Under the pieces are notes generated by a model. It saw only the letters and a list, made by a program, of their open reading frames with translations, was not told the DNA's origin and made no database searches. This document shows, piece by piece, positions 9,562-17,476 of a DNA stretch of 51,803 bases. Numbering within the stretch: the first letter of the stretch is position 1; each line of letters opens with the position of its first letter. Source of the DNA: Paractinoplanes toevensis (GTDB taxonomy: Bacteria > Actinomycetota > Actinomycetes > Mycobacteriales > Micromonosporaceae); assembly GCF_018332695.1 (NCBI RefSeq), contig NZ_BOQN01000121.1, positions 1 through 51,803 of the forward strand, read 5' to 3'. The position numbers and the translations under genes were made by a program.

Positions 9562-10714
9562 GGGCGATCAGCTCCTTCATGATCTCGTTGGTGCCGCCGT
9601 AGATCTTCTGGACGCGGGCGTCGGCGTACATCTTGGCGATCGGGTATTCGGTGGTGTAGCCGTAGCCGCCGAAGATCTGCAGGCAGCGGTCGACCACCTC
9701 GCACTGCCCTTCGGTGAGCCACAGTTTCGCCATCGCGGCGGTCGGCACGTCGAGCTCACCACGGGAGTGCCGGACGATGCAGTCGTCCAGGAAGATCCGG
9801 GAGGCCCGCGTACGGGTGGCGCAGTCGGCCAGGACCATCCGGGTGTTCTGGTGGGCGAAGACGGTCTTGCCGAAGGCGGTGCGCTCCTTCGCGTAGGCCA
9901 CCGCGAGCTCGACCGCCCGCTGCATGGCGGCCACCGCGCCGACCCCGATGACCAGGCGTTCCTGGGGGAGCTGGGCCATCATCTGGAAGAAGCCGCCGCC
10001 CTCGGCGCCGAGCAGGTTGGCGGCCGGCACCCGGAAGTCGTCGAAGAACAGCTCGGCGGTGTCGTTCGAGTGCAAGCCGATCTTCTCCAGCAGGCGGCCG
10101 CGCCGGAAACCGGGCGGGTCGCCGGCGACCTCGCAGACCAGCAGGCTGATGCCGGCCGCACCCTGGCTGGTGTCGGTCTTCACGGCCAGGATGACCAGGT
10201 CGGCCAGGCCGCCGTTGGTGATGAACGTCTTCGACCCGGTGACCACGTAGTCGTCGCCGTCGCGGACCGCCCTGGTGCGCAGCGCCTGCAGGTCGGAGCC
10301 GCCGCCCGGCTCGGTCATCGCGATGGCGCCGATCAGCTCGCCGCCGGTCAGGCCGGGCAGCCAGCGCCGCTTCTGCTCGTCGGTGCCGTACTCCACCAGG
10401 TAGCCGGTCACGATGCCGCTGTGCACGGCCAGGCCCAGGCTGCCCTCGCCGACGTGTTGCTGCTCGTGCAGCATCACCGCCTCGTGGGTGAAGTCGCCGC
10501 CCCCGCCGCCGTACTCCTCCGGCACGGACAGGCCGAGCAGGCCGAGCTCGCCGGCCTTGCGGTAGTGCGCACGATCGGGGTGGCCCTGCCGCTCCAGGCG
10601 CTCGGCGTGCGGCAGCACCTCCTTCACGAAGAAGTCGCGCGCGAGCTCGGCGAGGTCGTCGTGCTCGGGTTTGTGCCACGACGGGATATACCCGTCCAGT
10701 CCGGGAGTGGGCAT
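9551..10714 (-). CDS. Acyl-CoA dehydrogenase, LCAD type
   Basis: 387 residues, FAD-dependent, with MTEPGGGSDLQALRT, the CoA/FAD loop AKERTAFGKTV and FGGYGYTTEYPIAKMYADAR. The C-terminal motif reads IYGGTNEIMKELIAR: the position of the catalytic glutamate in medium-chain enzymes is glycine. A glutamate is instead present at 252 in LPQERLVIG, the position used by long-chain and isovaleryl-CoA dehydrogenases, so the base is probably there, a layout compatible with branched substrates. ATG 10714 lies just beyond the palindromic operator; the longer frame would start inside it. It is the first gene of the beta-oxidation operon and is divergent from tetR. Confidence 0.93.
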
Positions 10715-10730
10715 GGCCCCACTCTTTCGG

Positions 10731-10753
10731 CTTGTTGACACAGTGTCAACAAG
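10731..10753. promoter_or_regulatory. Perfect 23-bp palindrome, probable TetR operator
   Basis: The arms CTTGTTGACAC and GTGTCAACAAG are perfect inverted repeats around a single central A. The site sits 17 bp upstream of the dehydrogenase start and 23 bp upstream of the tetR GTG. Each arm contains TTGACA, so a bound repressor could block the -35 region of both divergent promoters. Autoregulation and control of the beta-oxidation operon with release by an acyl-CoA are inferred from the usual behaviour of such TetR proteins. Confidence 0.85.
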
Positions 10754-10776
10754 CGCCGTGCCGTAAGGTCCACTTC

Positions 10777-11376
10777 GTGAGTGTCGACGTGGGCCAGCGC
10801 CGCCGGCTGGAGCCGGACGCCCGGCGCGAACAGATCCTGCTCGTCGCGGTGCGCCTGTTCGGCGAGCGCGGTTACGCCGACGTCTCCACCGGTGACGTGG
10901 CGCGCGGCGCCGGCGTCGCCCGCGGCCTGGTCAACCACTACTTCGGCACGAAGAAAGAGCTCTACCTCGAGGTCATCCGGGTGATGCTGACCGTCCCCGC
11001 CTCGGCGCTCACCCTGCTGCCGCCGGCCGACCTGCCCACCCGGGCCGACTCCATCGTCTCCTGGTTCCTCGACGTGGTGTCCCGCCACTCCACGTCGTGG
11101 CTGGGCGCGATCACCGCCGGCGGGATGGCCGGGGACACCGACGTCGACCGGGTCATCGCCGAGGCCATCGACGTCGCGGCCGACCAGGTGCTCACCGCCG
11201 TCGGCCTACCGGTGCACGGCGGTGCCCTGCACGCCATGGCCCGCTCCTACGTGGGCCTCGCGACCTCGACCGCCCGGGAGTGGCTGCAGCGCGGCGATCT
11301 CACCCGCGCCCAGGTCCACAAGCTCCTGACCGCGACCCTGCTCACCATGGTGGACCAGGTGTTCCCCGACGCGTGA
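10777..11376 (+). CDS. TetR-family regulator of the beta-oxidation operon
   Basis: 199 residues. The N-terminal helix-turn-helix is clear: RREQILLVAVRLFGERGYAD, then VSTGDVARGAGVARGLVNHY and FGTKKELYLEVI. The C-terminal ligand domain is helical (to GDLTRAQVHKLLTATLLTMV). GTG 10777 with AAGG upstream was chosen because the earlier in-frame ATG at 10732 lies inside the palindrome. It is divergent from the acyl-CoA dehydrogenase gene and surely binds the palindrome between them, by analogy with FadR- and KstR-like TetR repressors that release DNA on binding acyl-CoA. The true ligand is unknown; a methyl-branched acyl-CoA is a reasonable guess given the racemase. Confidence 0.9.
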   Translation: MSVDVGQRRRLEPDARREQILLVAVRLFGERGYADVSTGDVARGAGVARGLVNHYFGTKKELYLEVIRVMLTVPASALTLLPPADLPTRADSIVSWFLDVVSRHSTSWLGAITAGGMAGDTDVDRVIAEAIDVAADQVLTAVGLPVHGGALHAMARSYVGLATSTAREWLQRGDLTRAQVHKLLTATLLTMVDQVFPDA

Positions 11377-11489
11377 CCGTTCGGGTGACGGTGTTCTAAC
11401 TCCAGGCTCGACACGATGGGTATCTGCGCGCCCTCGCCCGGCCACCTCACCGGTGACCGACGCACACGCCCACGCCTGGAGGCGGACCC

Positions 11490-12548
11490 ATGCGCACCGA
11501 CTTCTACAGCGAAGACACCCTCACTCTCGGCACCGCCGACCCGGCCGAGGTCGAGCGCCTCAACGACATACTCGAGAAGAACAACCTGGGCCGGCCCCTG
11601 GGGCAGCCCAGTCGCGCGGCCGGCCCCCGGATGATCGTGCCGGTGATCGCCGACGAGATGACCGCCGACCAGGTGGTGAGTGCCCTCGAAGCGGCCGGCG
11701 TCGACAGCGAGGTGCGCCGCGACCCGGTGGCCCTGGCCGGCACCCGCTTCCTCAACCTGGCCGGGCGGGACATCCCGCACAGCTTCGAGCCCGCCGAGGC
11801 GGCCGCGGCCGCCCACGAACGCCTGCCCTGGGAACCGCTGCCGGCCAACCTGCGCCGCCCGGTCGTCGCGCTGCTCGACAGCGGGGTCCAGCCGCACGAG
11901 TGGTTCCCCGACGACGAGGACGACCCGTTCCTGCTCGTCAGCGACTGGGAATCGCCGCTCGACGAGCTCGGGTCGATCGCCCGGCGGCACGGCCGGGACA
12001 TCCCGCACAGCGGCACCGGCGAGGCCGGGCACGCCACGTTCATCGCCGGGATCGTCCGGGCCGCCGCACCCAGCGCCCGCATCCTGTCGGTCAAGGTGAT
12101 GAGCGCCGACGGCAAGGTCCGCGAGTCCATCGTCACCAGCGCGCTGCACTGGCTGGTCCGTTACGCCGACGCGAACAACCCGCTCGACGTGGTCTGCATG
12201 GCGTTCGGCCGGGAGCCGGGCGACGACAGCGACCAGCAGGCGCTGGTGGACATGGCGGAACCGCTGCGGCTGCTCGCCGACCGCGGGGTCGCGCTGGTCG
12301 CCTCGGCCGGCAACGACCACGTCGACCAGGAGATCTTCCCGGCCGCGTTCCCGATGGTCACCGCGGTCGGCGCCGGGTTCGCCCGCTACCACGCCACGTT
12401 CAGCAACTACGGCGACTGGGTCGACCGCTACCGCGACGGCGTCGAGGTGCTCAGCACGATGCCGGACGACCGGTGGGCGCGGTGGAGCGGCACGTCCTTC
12501 TCGGCGGCGGCCTACGCCGGCGACCTGGCCCGCCCCCATGTGGTCTGA
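11490..12548 (+). CDS. Cytoplasmic S8 subtilisin-like serine peptidase
   Basis: 352 residues, no signal peptide. Catalytic residues in order: Asp130 in VVALLDSGVQ, His181 in GEAGHATFIAGI, oxyanion Asn275 in ASAGNDH and Ser336 in WSGTSFSAAAYAG. Residues 1-120 form an N-terminal region that could be a prodomain or substrate-recruitment part. The protein ends only 16 residues after the serine, shorter than secreted subtilases. GGAGG lies 9 bases before the ATG. Its last 11 bases overlap the sigma-factor gene, and the next two genes also overlap, so this is the first gene of a tightly coupled module. It presumably cleaves a protein inside the cell; the target is unknown. Confidence 0.88.
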   Translation: MRTDFYSEDTLTLGTADPAEVERLNDILEKNNLGRPLGQPSRAAGPRMIVPVIADEMTADQVVSALEAAGVDSEVRRDPVALAGTRFLNLAGRDIPHSFEPAEAAAAAHERLPWEPLPANLRRPVVALLDSGVQPHEWFPDDEDDPFLLVSDWESPLDELGSIARRHGRDIPHSGTGEAGHATFIAGIVRAAAPSARILSVKVMSADGKVRESIVTSALHWLVRYADANNPLDVVCMAFGREPGDDSDQQALVDMAEPLRLLADRGVALVASAGNDHVDQEIFPAAFPMVTAVGAGFARYHATFSNYGDWVDRYRDGVEVLSTMPDDRWARWSGTSFSAAAYAGDLARPHVV

Positions 12549-13104
12549 CGCCCAGCTCGGGACCCTGCTCGAACGGGCTCGCGACGGCGACCGGGAGGCG
12601 CTGCGCGAGCTCGTCCGGGCGCTCGACCCGGTGCTGTGGCGGGTCGCCCGCGGCCAGGGCCTGGCCACCGAGGACGCCGCCGACGTCGTGCAGACGTCCT
12701 GGCTGGAGCTGATCCGCCGGCTGCACGACATCCGCACCCCGCGCGCCGTCACCGCCTGGCTGATCACCACCACCCGCCGGGAGGCCTGGCACCGGCGGCA
12801 GCGGGCCCGCCGCGACCTTCCCGACGGCGGCACCGCCGTGCGGGCGGTCCCCGACCCCGACCCGCCGCCGGACGAGCGGCTGATGGCCGACGAACGCGAC
12901 CGGGTCCTGTGGCGGCACTTCGAGCACCTGTCCCAGCGCTGCCGTGATCTGCTGCGCATCGTCGCCCAGGTGGACCGGCCCGACTACACGGTGATCGCCG
13001 AGGCGTTCGGTATGCCGCACGGCAGCATCGGCCCGACCCGCTCCCGCTGCCTGGCCAAGCTCCGAGCCGCGCTGACCGCCGACCCGGCCTGGAGCACACC
13101 ATGA
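12538..13104 (+). CDS. ECF-like RNA polymerase sigma factor
   Basis: 188 residues with region 2 (ALRELVRALDPVLWRVARGQ, then EDAADVVQTSWLELIRRLHD and TAWLITTTRREAWHRR) and a region 4 helix-turn-helix (YTVIAEAFGMPHGSIGPTRS, then RCLAKLRAAL). A proline-rich linker with DPDPPPDERLM joins them. There is no region 1.1 or 3, as in the ECF group. It starts 11 bp inside the peptidase gene and its TGA overlaps the ATG of the next gene. No classical zinc-finger anti-sigma gene is adjacent; the small protein encoded next or one of the two proteases may control it. It probably directs transcription of this module and unknown targets. Confidence 0.9.
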   Translation: MWSDAQLGTLLERARDGDREALRELVRALDPVLWRVARGQGLATEDAADVVQTSWLELIRRLHDIRTPRAVTAWLITTTRREAWHRRQRARRDLPDGGTAVRAVPDPDPPPDERLMADERDRVLWRHFEHLSQRCRDLLRIVAQVDRPDYTVIAEAFGMPHGSIGPTRSRCLAKLRAALTADPAWSTP

Positions 13105-13541
13105 CCGATCCCCTCGACGAGGTCGACCGGGAGATCCTCGACCGGATCGGGCGCTACGACCCGCCGCCGCCCGACCTGGACGAGCGGGTGCTGTTCGCGC
13201 TGGCTCTCACCGGCCTCGACGACGAGGTGGCCCGGCTCGCCGAAACCGTCGCGCCCGCCGCCCGCGCCGGCGAACAGGCCCGCACGATCACCTTCGACGC
13301 GAGCAGCCGTACCGTCATGATCACTATCCTGGAACGCCCCGACGGCCTGGTCCGGCTGGACGGCTGGCTCGCGCCCGGCGCGGCCCTGACCGTCGAACTC
13401 CGCCGGCCGGCCCCCGCCCCGCCCCGCACGGTCACCGCCGACGACACCGGCCGGTTCGTCCTGGACGGCGTCCCGCACGGCCTCGCCCAGCTGGTCATCC
13501 ACGGCACCACCCGGGTGGTGACGCCATCGCTCCTGCTGTGA
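13101..13541 (+). CDS. Small unknown protein between sigma factor and CHAT protease
   Basis: 146 residues. The N-terminal third is acidic and helical (DPLDEVDREILDRIGRY, then DERVLFALALTGLDDEVARL). The rest looks like beta strands of a small sandwich (ARTITFDASSRTVMITIL, LVRLDGWLAPGAALTVEL, GRFVLDGVPHGLAQLVI), similar to carboxypeptidase-regulatory or other prealbumin-like folds. No membrane helix, signal peptide or zinc ligands are seen. It overlaps the sigma gene by four bases and the CHAT gene by four. Position suggests a regulator of the sigma factor or a cleavage substrate of one of the proteases. This is inference, not a recognised function. Confidence 0.75.
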   Translation: MTDPLDEVDREILDRIGRYDPPPPDLDERVLFALALTGLDDEVARLAETVAPAARAGEQARTITFDASSRTVMITILERPDGLVRLDGWLAPGAALTVELRRPAPAPPRTVTADDTGRFVLDGVPHGLAQLVIHGTTRVVTPSLLL

Positions 13542-16177
13542 CCGCGCCGCCCGGCCTGCCCGCCCGAGCCGGCCGGCTGTTCGCCGCCGGTCACGCGGCC
13601 AACCTGGAAGGGCGGCCGGCGCTGGCGGTGCGCAAGCTGCGTGCGGCAGTCCGGCTGGCCGGGGCGTGCGAGGCGGAGGTACGCGGCCGCCTGCTCATCA
13701 GCCTCGCCTGGGCCGAGGCCGAGCGGGGCCGGGTCGACCTCGGCCTGCGCCTGCTCGACCAGGCGGAGCGGCTGCTACCACCGGCCGGGCAGGCGCTGCT
13801 GCACGCCCAGCGGGCCGTCCTGCTGCGCCGCAACGGCCGCAACGACCTGGCGCTGCCGGAGTTCTCCCGGGCGATCGCCGGTTTGGCCGAGCCGATCGAC
13901 CTGGTGAAGGCCCTCAACAACCGCGGCCTGCTGCACCTGGACGGCGGCCGGGTCGGCGCGGCCCGCGACGACCTGCGCCGCGCCGCCCGCATCGCCCAGC
14001 GGCACGACTTCACCCTGGTGACCGCGATGGTGCGGATGAACCTGGGCTATCTGGACGTGGTGGCCGGCGACCTGCCCGCGGCGCTGGGCACCTTCGCGGC
14101 GGTCCGCCCCGACTACGAACGCCTTCTGCCCGCCCGGCTGTCCAACCTCGCCGTCGAGAAGGCCCGCGCGCTGATCGCGGCCGGGCTGTTCGGCGAGGCG
14201 GACCGGGAGCTGGCCACGGCGGTCACCCGGGCGACGGCCCACGGCCAGGACCACACCCGGGCCGACGCCCTGCAGGCCCGCGCCGAGGCGGCCCTGCTGG
14301 CCGGCAACCCGTCCGCCGCGGGCGAGTGGGCCTCCCAGGCCCGCACCGATTTCGCCCGCCGGGGCAACCGCCGCCGGGCCGCCCTGGCCGACCTGCTGTC
14401 CCTGCGCGCAAGGCTGGCCACGGTGCTTGGGGCAACCTCGACCTCAACCTCAGGTCGACCTCCCGAAGCAGAGAATGCGCAGCTCAAGGCGGGTGTGCCG
14501 CCCCCGGCGACCGGAGCGGGAGAGGTGGGCACCGAGGGCTCAACCTCAACCTCAGCTTTAGATTCTGCGATGATCGATGTGAATGGACCAGCGGTGCGGG
14601 AGGTCGCTGTTCGGGCGGGGCGGCTTGCTCGGAAGCTTCGGCGGCTCGGGCTGGTCGAGGACGCGCTGGTCGCGGTGCTGGTGGCGGCTCGGGCGACGGT
14701 GGCGGGCAGACCGCGGGCGGCGGCCCGGATGCTGGCCGGGGCGGGCGTGCCGGGGCGGCTCGATCGGCTGGACACCCGGCTGTTGTGGCGGCTCACCCGG
14801 GCCGAGACGGAGGCGGCGGCCGGGCGGGCGGGGGCCGCCTCGCGGGAACTGGCCGCCGGGATGGCGACGCTGCACCGGTACCGGGGGCGGTTCGGGTCGC
14901 TCGATCTGCAGACCGGGGCCTCGGCGCACGGGCGGGACCTGGCTCGTGCGGGGCTGGCCGGCGCGGTACGGGACGGGCGGCCGGGGGTGGTCTTCCGGTG
15001 GTCCGAGCGGGTGCGGGCGCAGGCTCTCCGGTTGCCGCCGGTCCGGCCGCCGGACGACCCGGGCGTCGCGTCCGCGCTGGAGGATCTGCGGCAGACCCGG
15101 CAGGCGATCCGGGCGGCGGAGATCGCCGGACAGTCCGCCGGTGGGCTGCGGGGGCGGGCCGACCGGCTCCAGCGGCAGATCCGGGAGAGCGCCTGGTCGG
15201 TCCGGGGAGCCGAAGGCGGGGCGACCGTTGCCTCGCTGACGGCGGTGCGGGCCGGGTTGGGCGAGACGGTGCTGGTGTCGTACATCGGTGCGGGCGAGAC
15301 CCTGCACGCGCTGGTCGCCGACCGCTCAGCTGTTGCCCTGATCGGCCTGGGGTCGGCGGCGGCGGCCGAGGAGGCCGTCCGCCGGCTGCGGGCCGATCTT
15401 GATACGGGGGCCGGGCGGGCGATGCCGGCGCGGCTCGCCGCGGCCGTCGCCGCCGCCACCCGGCGCGACGCCGACGCGGTCCAGACCGCCTTGCTGGATC
15501 CGCTGCTCGGGCTGATCGGCGATCGGGCTCTCGTCGTGGTGCCGACGGGTTTGCTGATGACGGCACACTGGGCGATGTTGCCCGCCTGCCGGGGGAGAGC
15601 GGTGACGGTGGCCCCCTCGGCCACGGCCTGGCTCGCGGCACGGCAACGGCCGGCCGGCCGGGATCGGACGCTTCTGGTGGCCGGGCCGGGGATCTCGCGT
15701 GGCGTGGAGGAGATCGAGGCGATCGCCGGGATCCGCACCGGTGCGCGGATGCTGGCCGGTGATGCGGCCACGCCGGCGGCGGTGCTCGCCGCGCTGGACG
15801 GAGCGGGGCTCGCGCACCTCGCCGCGCACGGGCGGCACGAGGTGGAGAACCCGCTGTTCTCCGCGCTCGATCTGGCCGGTGGGCCGCTCCTCGGCTACGA
15901 CCTTCCCCGGCTGCGGCGGGCGCCGGAGGTGGTCGTCCTGGCGAGCTGTGAACTCGGCCTGACCGAGGTGCGGCCGGGGGACGAGACCTTCGGGATGGCG
16001 TCGGCGCTGCTCGCGGCCGGCACCGCCACCGTCGTGGCGAGCGTCGGCCGGGTGGCGGACGACGCCGCCACCGACGCGATGATCGGTTTCCACCGGGCCC
16101 TGTCCGCCGGCCGGGAGCCCGCGGCGGCGCTGGCCGCCGCGGCCGCCGGAACCGGCTTCGTCTGCCTCGGCAGCTGA
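13538..16177 (+). CDS. TPR-CHAT caspase-like protease
   Basis: 879 residues. Residues 1 to about 295 are tetratricopeptide-like helical repeats (for example LVKALNNRGLLHLDGGRV). A low-complexity linker at about 298-345 has STSTS at both ends. A second helical part follows, and the C-terminal third is a CHAT domain (caspase HetF associated with TPRs) with the dyad His764 in HLAAHGRHE and Cys804 in VVLASCELGL, plus ASALLAAGTATVVAS. CHAT proteins are clan CD cysteine peptidases, such as separase and the CHAT subunit of type III-E CRISPR. The start is GTG, overlapping the previous stop as GTGA. Codon choice shifts at the linker. The TPR part probably senses or recruits the trigger; cleavage targets are unknown. 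Confidence 0.88.
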   Translation: MTAPPGLPARAGRLFAAGHAANLEGRPALAVRKLRAAVRLAGACEAEVRGRLLISLAWAEAERGRVDLGLRLLDQAERLLPPAGQALLHAQRAVLLRRNGRNDLALPEFSRAIAGLAEPIDLVKALNNRGLLHLDGGRVGAARDDLRRAARIAQRHDFTLVTAMVRMNLGYLDVVAGDLPAALGTFAAVRPDYERLLPARLSNLAVEKARALIAAGLFGEADRELATAVTRATAHGQDHTRADALQARAEAALLAGNPSAAGEWASQARTDFARRGNRRRAALADLLSLRARLATVLGATSTSTSGRPPEAENAQLKAGVPPPATGAGEVGTEGSTSTSALDSAMIDVNGPAVREVAVRAGRLARKLRRLGLVEDALVAVLVAARATVAGRPRAAARMLAGAGVPGRLDRLDTRLLWRLTRAETEAAAGRAGAASRELAAGMATLHRYRGRFGSLDLQTGASAHGRDLARAGLAGAVRDGRPGVVFRWSERVRAQALRLPPVRPPDDPGVASALEDLRQTRQAIRAAEIAGQSAGGLRGRADRLQRQIRESAWSVRGAEGGATVASLTAVRAGLGETVLVSYIGAGETLHALVADRSAVALIGLGSAAAAEEAVRRLRADLDTGAGRAMPARLAAAVAAATRRDADAVQTALLDPLLGLIGDRALVVVPTGLLMTAHWAMLPACRGRAVTVAPSATAWLAARQRPAGRDRTLLVAGPGISRGVEEIEAIAGIRTGARMLAGDAATPAAVLAALDGAGLAHLAAHGRHEVENPLFSALDLAGGPLLGYDLPRLRRAPEVVVLASCELGLTEVRPGDETFGMASALLAAGTATVVASVGRVADDAATDAMIGFHRALSAGREPAAALAAAAAGTGFVCLGS
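14441..14555 (+). repeat. 13-bp direct repeats bounding the linker of the CHAT gene
   Basis: ACCTCAACCTCAG occurs at 14441-14453 and 14543-14555, each inside a short AACCTC-rich tract that encodes Thr-Ser repeats. The segment between and just after them (to about 14580) has less GC than the flanks. Codons upstream favour C endings and those downstream favour G endings. Confidence 0.7.
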
Positions 16178-16182
16178 GATAT

Positions 16183-17391
16183 CTACGCGCTCTCGAAGGC
16201 TCGGTTGATGTGGATCTCGATCTGGCGCTGAGCCTCGGCGCCGACCTCCGTCGTCTCCATGCCCAGCTCGATCTCCTCGCCGGTCTCGCGGCGGCGGACC
16301 ACGCGGGCCGTCATGGTCACCGGGACGCCGTTGAGCTCGGTGGCCACGCCGACCGCGTCGCCGACCGCTACCGGGGTGCGGGCCGGGACCGTGCAGCCGA
16401 GGCCGCCGGCGCTCAGATCGGTCAGATGGCCCGCGACCGGCTCCGCGCGGGACGGCACCCGCAGGCGGACCCCGCCGCTGGCGGACAGGCGGTCGGCGCG
16501 GCGGCGTTCCAGGCGTTCGGCGACCTCGGACAGGTCCTGGATCTGGTGCATGGTCGCGTCGACCGTGGTGTTCAGGCGTTCGACGATCTGGTGCTGGTCG
16601 TCGGCGATGCCGTCGAGCAGGCCCATCGCCTGTTCGATCTCGCCGACGTCCTGGACGATCGCGGTCAGCGTGCCGCCCATCTGGGCCACGTCGGCCTCCA
16701 GGGTGGCGATCGTCGCGGCGATCTTGTCGGTGGAGTCGGCGGTGGTGTTCGCGAGGTTCTTCACCTCGGCGGCGACCACCGCGAAGCCCTTGCCGGCCGC
16801 GCCGGCCCGGGCCGCCTCGATGGTGGCGTTCAGCGCGAGCATCCGGGTCTGCGAGGCGATCTCGCTGATCACGCTGGCGATGCCGGCCACCTGGTGCAGG
16901 CTCTCGTTGAGGGCGGTCGCGGCCTCGTCGGCGCTGCGGGCCCGGCGCACCATGGTCGCCGCGGCGGCGCTGGTCGCCGAGACCCGCTCGTGGGTGGCGT
17001 TGGCCGCCTGGCGGGCCGCGCCGACCTGCTCGACCACGTCGCGCAGGCGCTCGCCGATGACGGCGCCGGTGTCGTCGATGGCTTCCTTGGCGCGGCGGCG
17101 CAGCCGGCCGTTGACCAGGCGCTGCTCCTGATCGGCCGTGCGGACCCGGTCCTCGCGGTCGGCGCGCATCTGCTCCACCTCGGCCTGCCGCTCGCGCAGC
17201 ATCCCGTCCAGGCCGCTCAGCCGGTCGTGCAGGTTGTCGAAGGTCAGAGGGACGGCCCCGGCCGCCACCGGCGCCAGGCCGGCGATGCCGGTCTCGAAGG
17301 CGCGCAGGTCACGGCCGCGTTGGCGACGGGCTCCGACGAGGTACGCGGCGCCCACCAGCACCACCGCTACGCCGGCCCAGAGCCAGGTCAC
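16183..17391 (-). CDS. Chemoreceptor-like protein with C-terminal PilZ domain
   Basis: 402 residues: one membrane helix at about 4-20, a coiled-coil region, a signalling hairpin with ASQTRMLALNATIEAARAG near 175-195 and GKGFAVVAAEVKNLA, then a PilZ domain at 297-395. Both c-di-GMP-binding elements are seen: RRADR at 297-301 and DLSAGG at 325-330. The tip differs from ordinary receptors (SQTRM in place of EQTNL), so contact with CheA/CheW may be altered. A receptor whose output is set directly by c-di-GMP would connect to the diguanylate cyclase at 4194. The start is GTG. It converges on the CHAT gene with five bases between. Confidence 0.88.
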   Translation of the reverse strand: MTWLWAGVAVVLVGAAYLVGARRQRGRDLRAFETGIAGLAPVAAGAVPLTFDNLHDRLSGLDGMLRERQAEVEQMRADREDRVRTADQEQRLVNGRLRRRAKEAIDDTGAVIGERLRDVVEQVGAARQAANATHERVSATSAAAATMVRRARSADEAATALNESLHQVAGIASVISEIASQTRMLALNATIEAARAGAAGKGFAVVAAEVKNLANTTADSTDKIAATIATLEADVAQMGGTLTAIVQDVGEIEQAMGLLDGIADDQHQIVERLNTTVDATMHQIQDLSEVAERLERRRADRLSASGGVRLRVPSRAEPVAGHLTDLSAGGLGCTVPARTPVAVGDAVGVATELNGVPVTMTARVVRRRETGEEIELGMETTEVGAEAQRQIEIHINRAFESA

Positions 17392-17476
17392 GCCGTGGTT
17401 CCGGGGGTGATGACGTGGTCCACGGCTCTCCGTTCCCCGCCGGCCCGGGGGTGGGGACCGGTCGGTCTGACTATGC

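Noticed and set aside
11447..11456. TCACCGGTGA palindrome upstream of the subtilase gene as an operator
   Set aside because: A 10-bp palindrome of this composition is expected by chance in such GC-rich DNA, and no -35/-10 could be placed with confidence.
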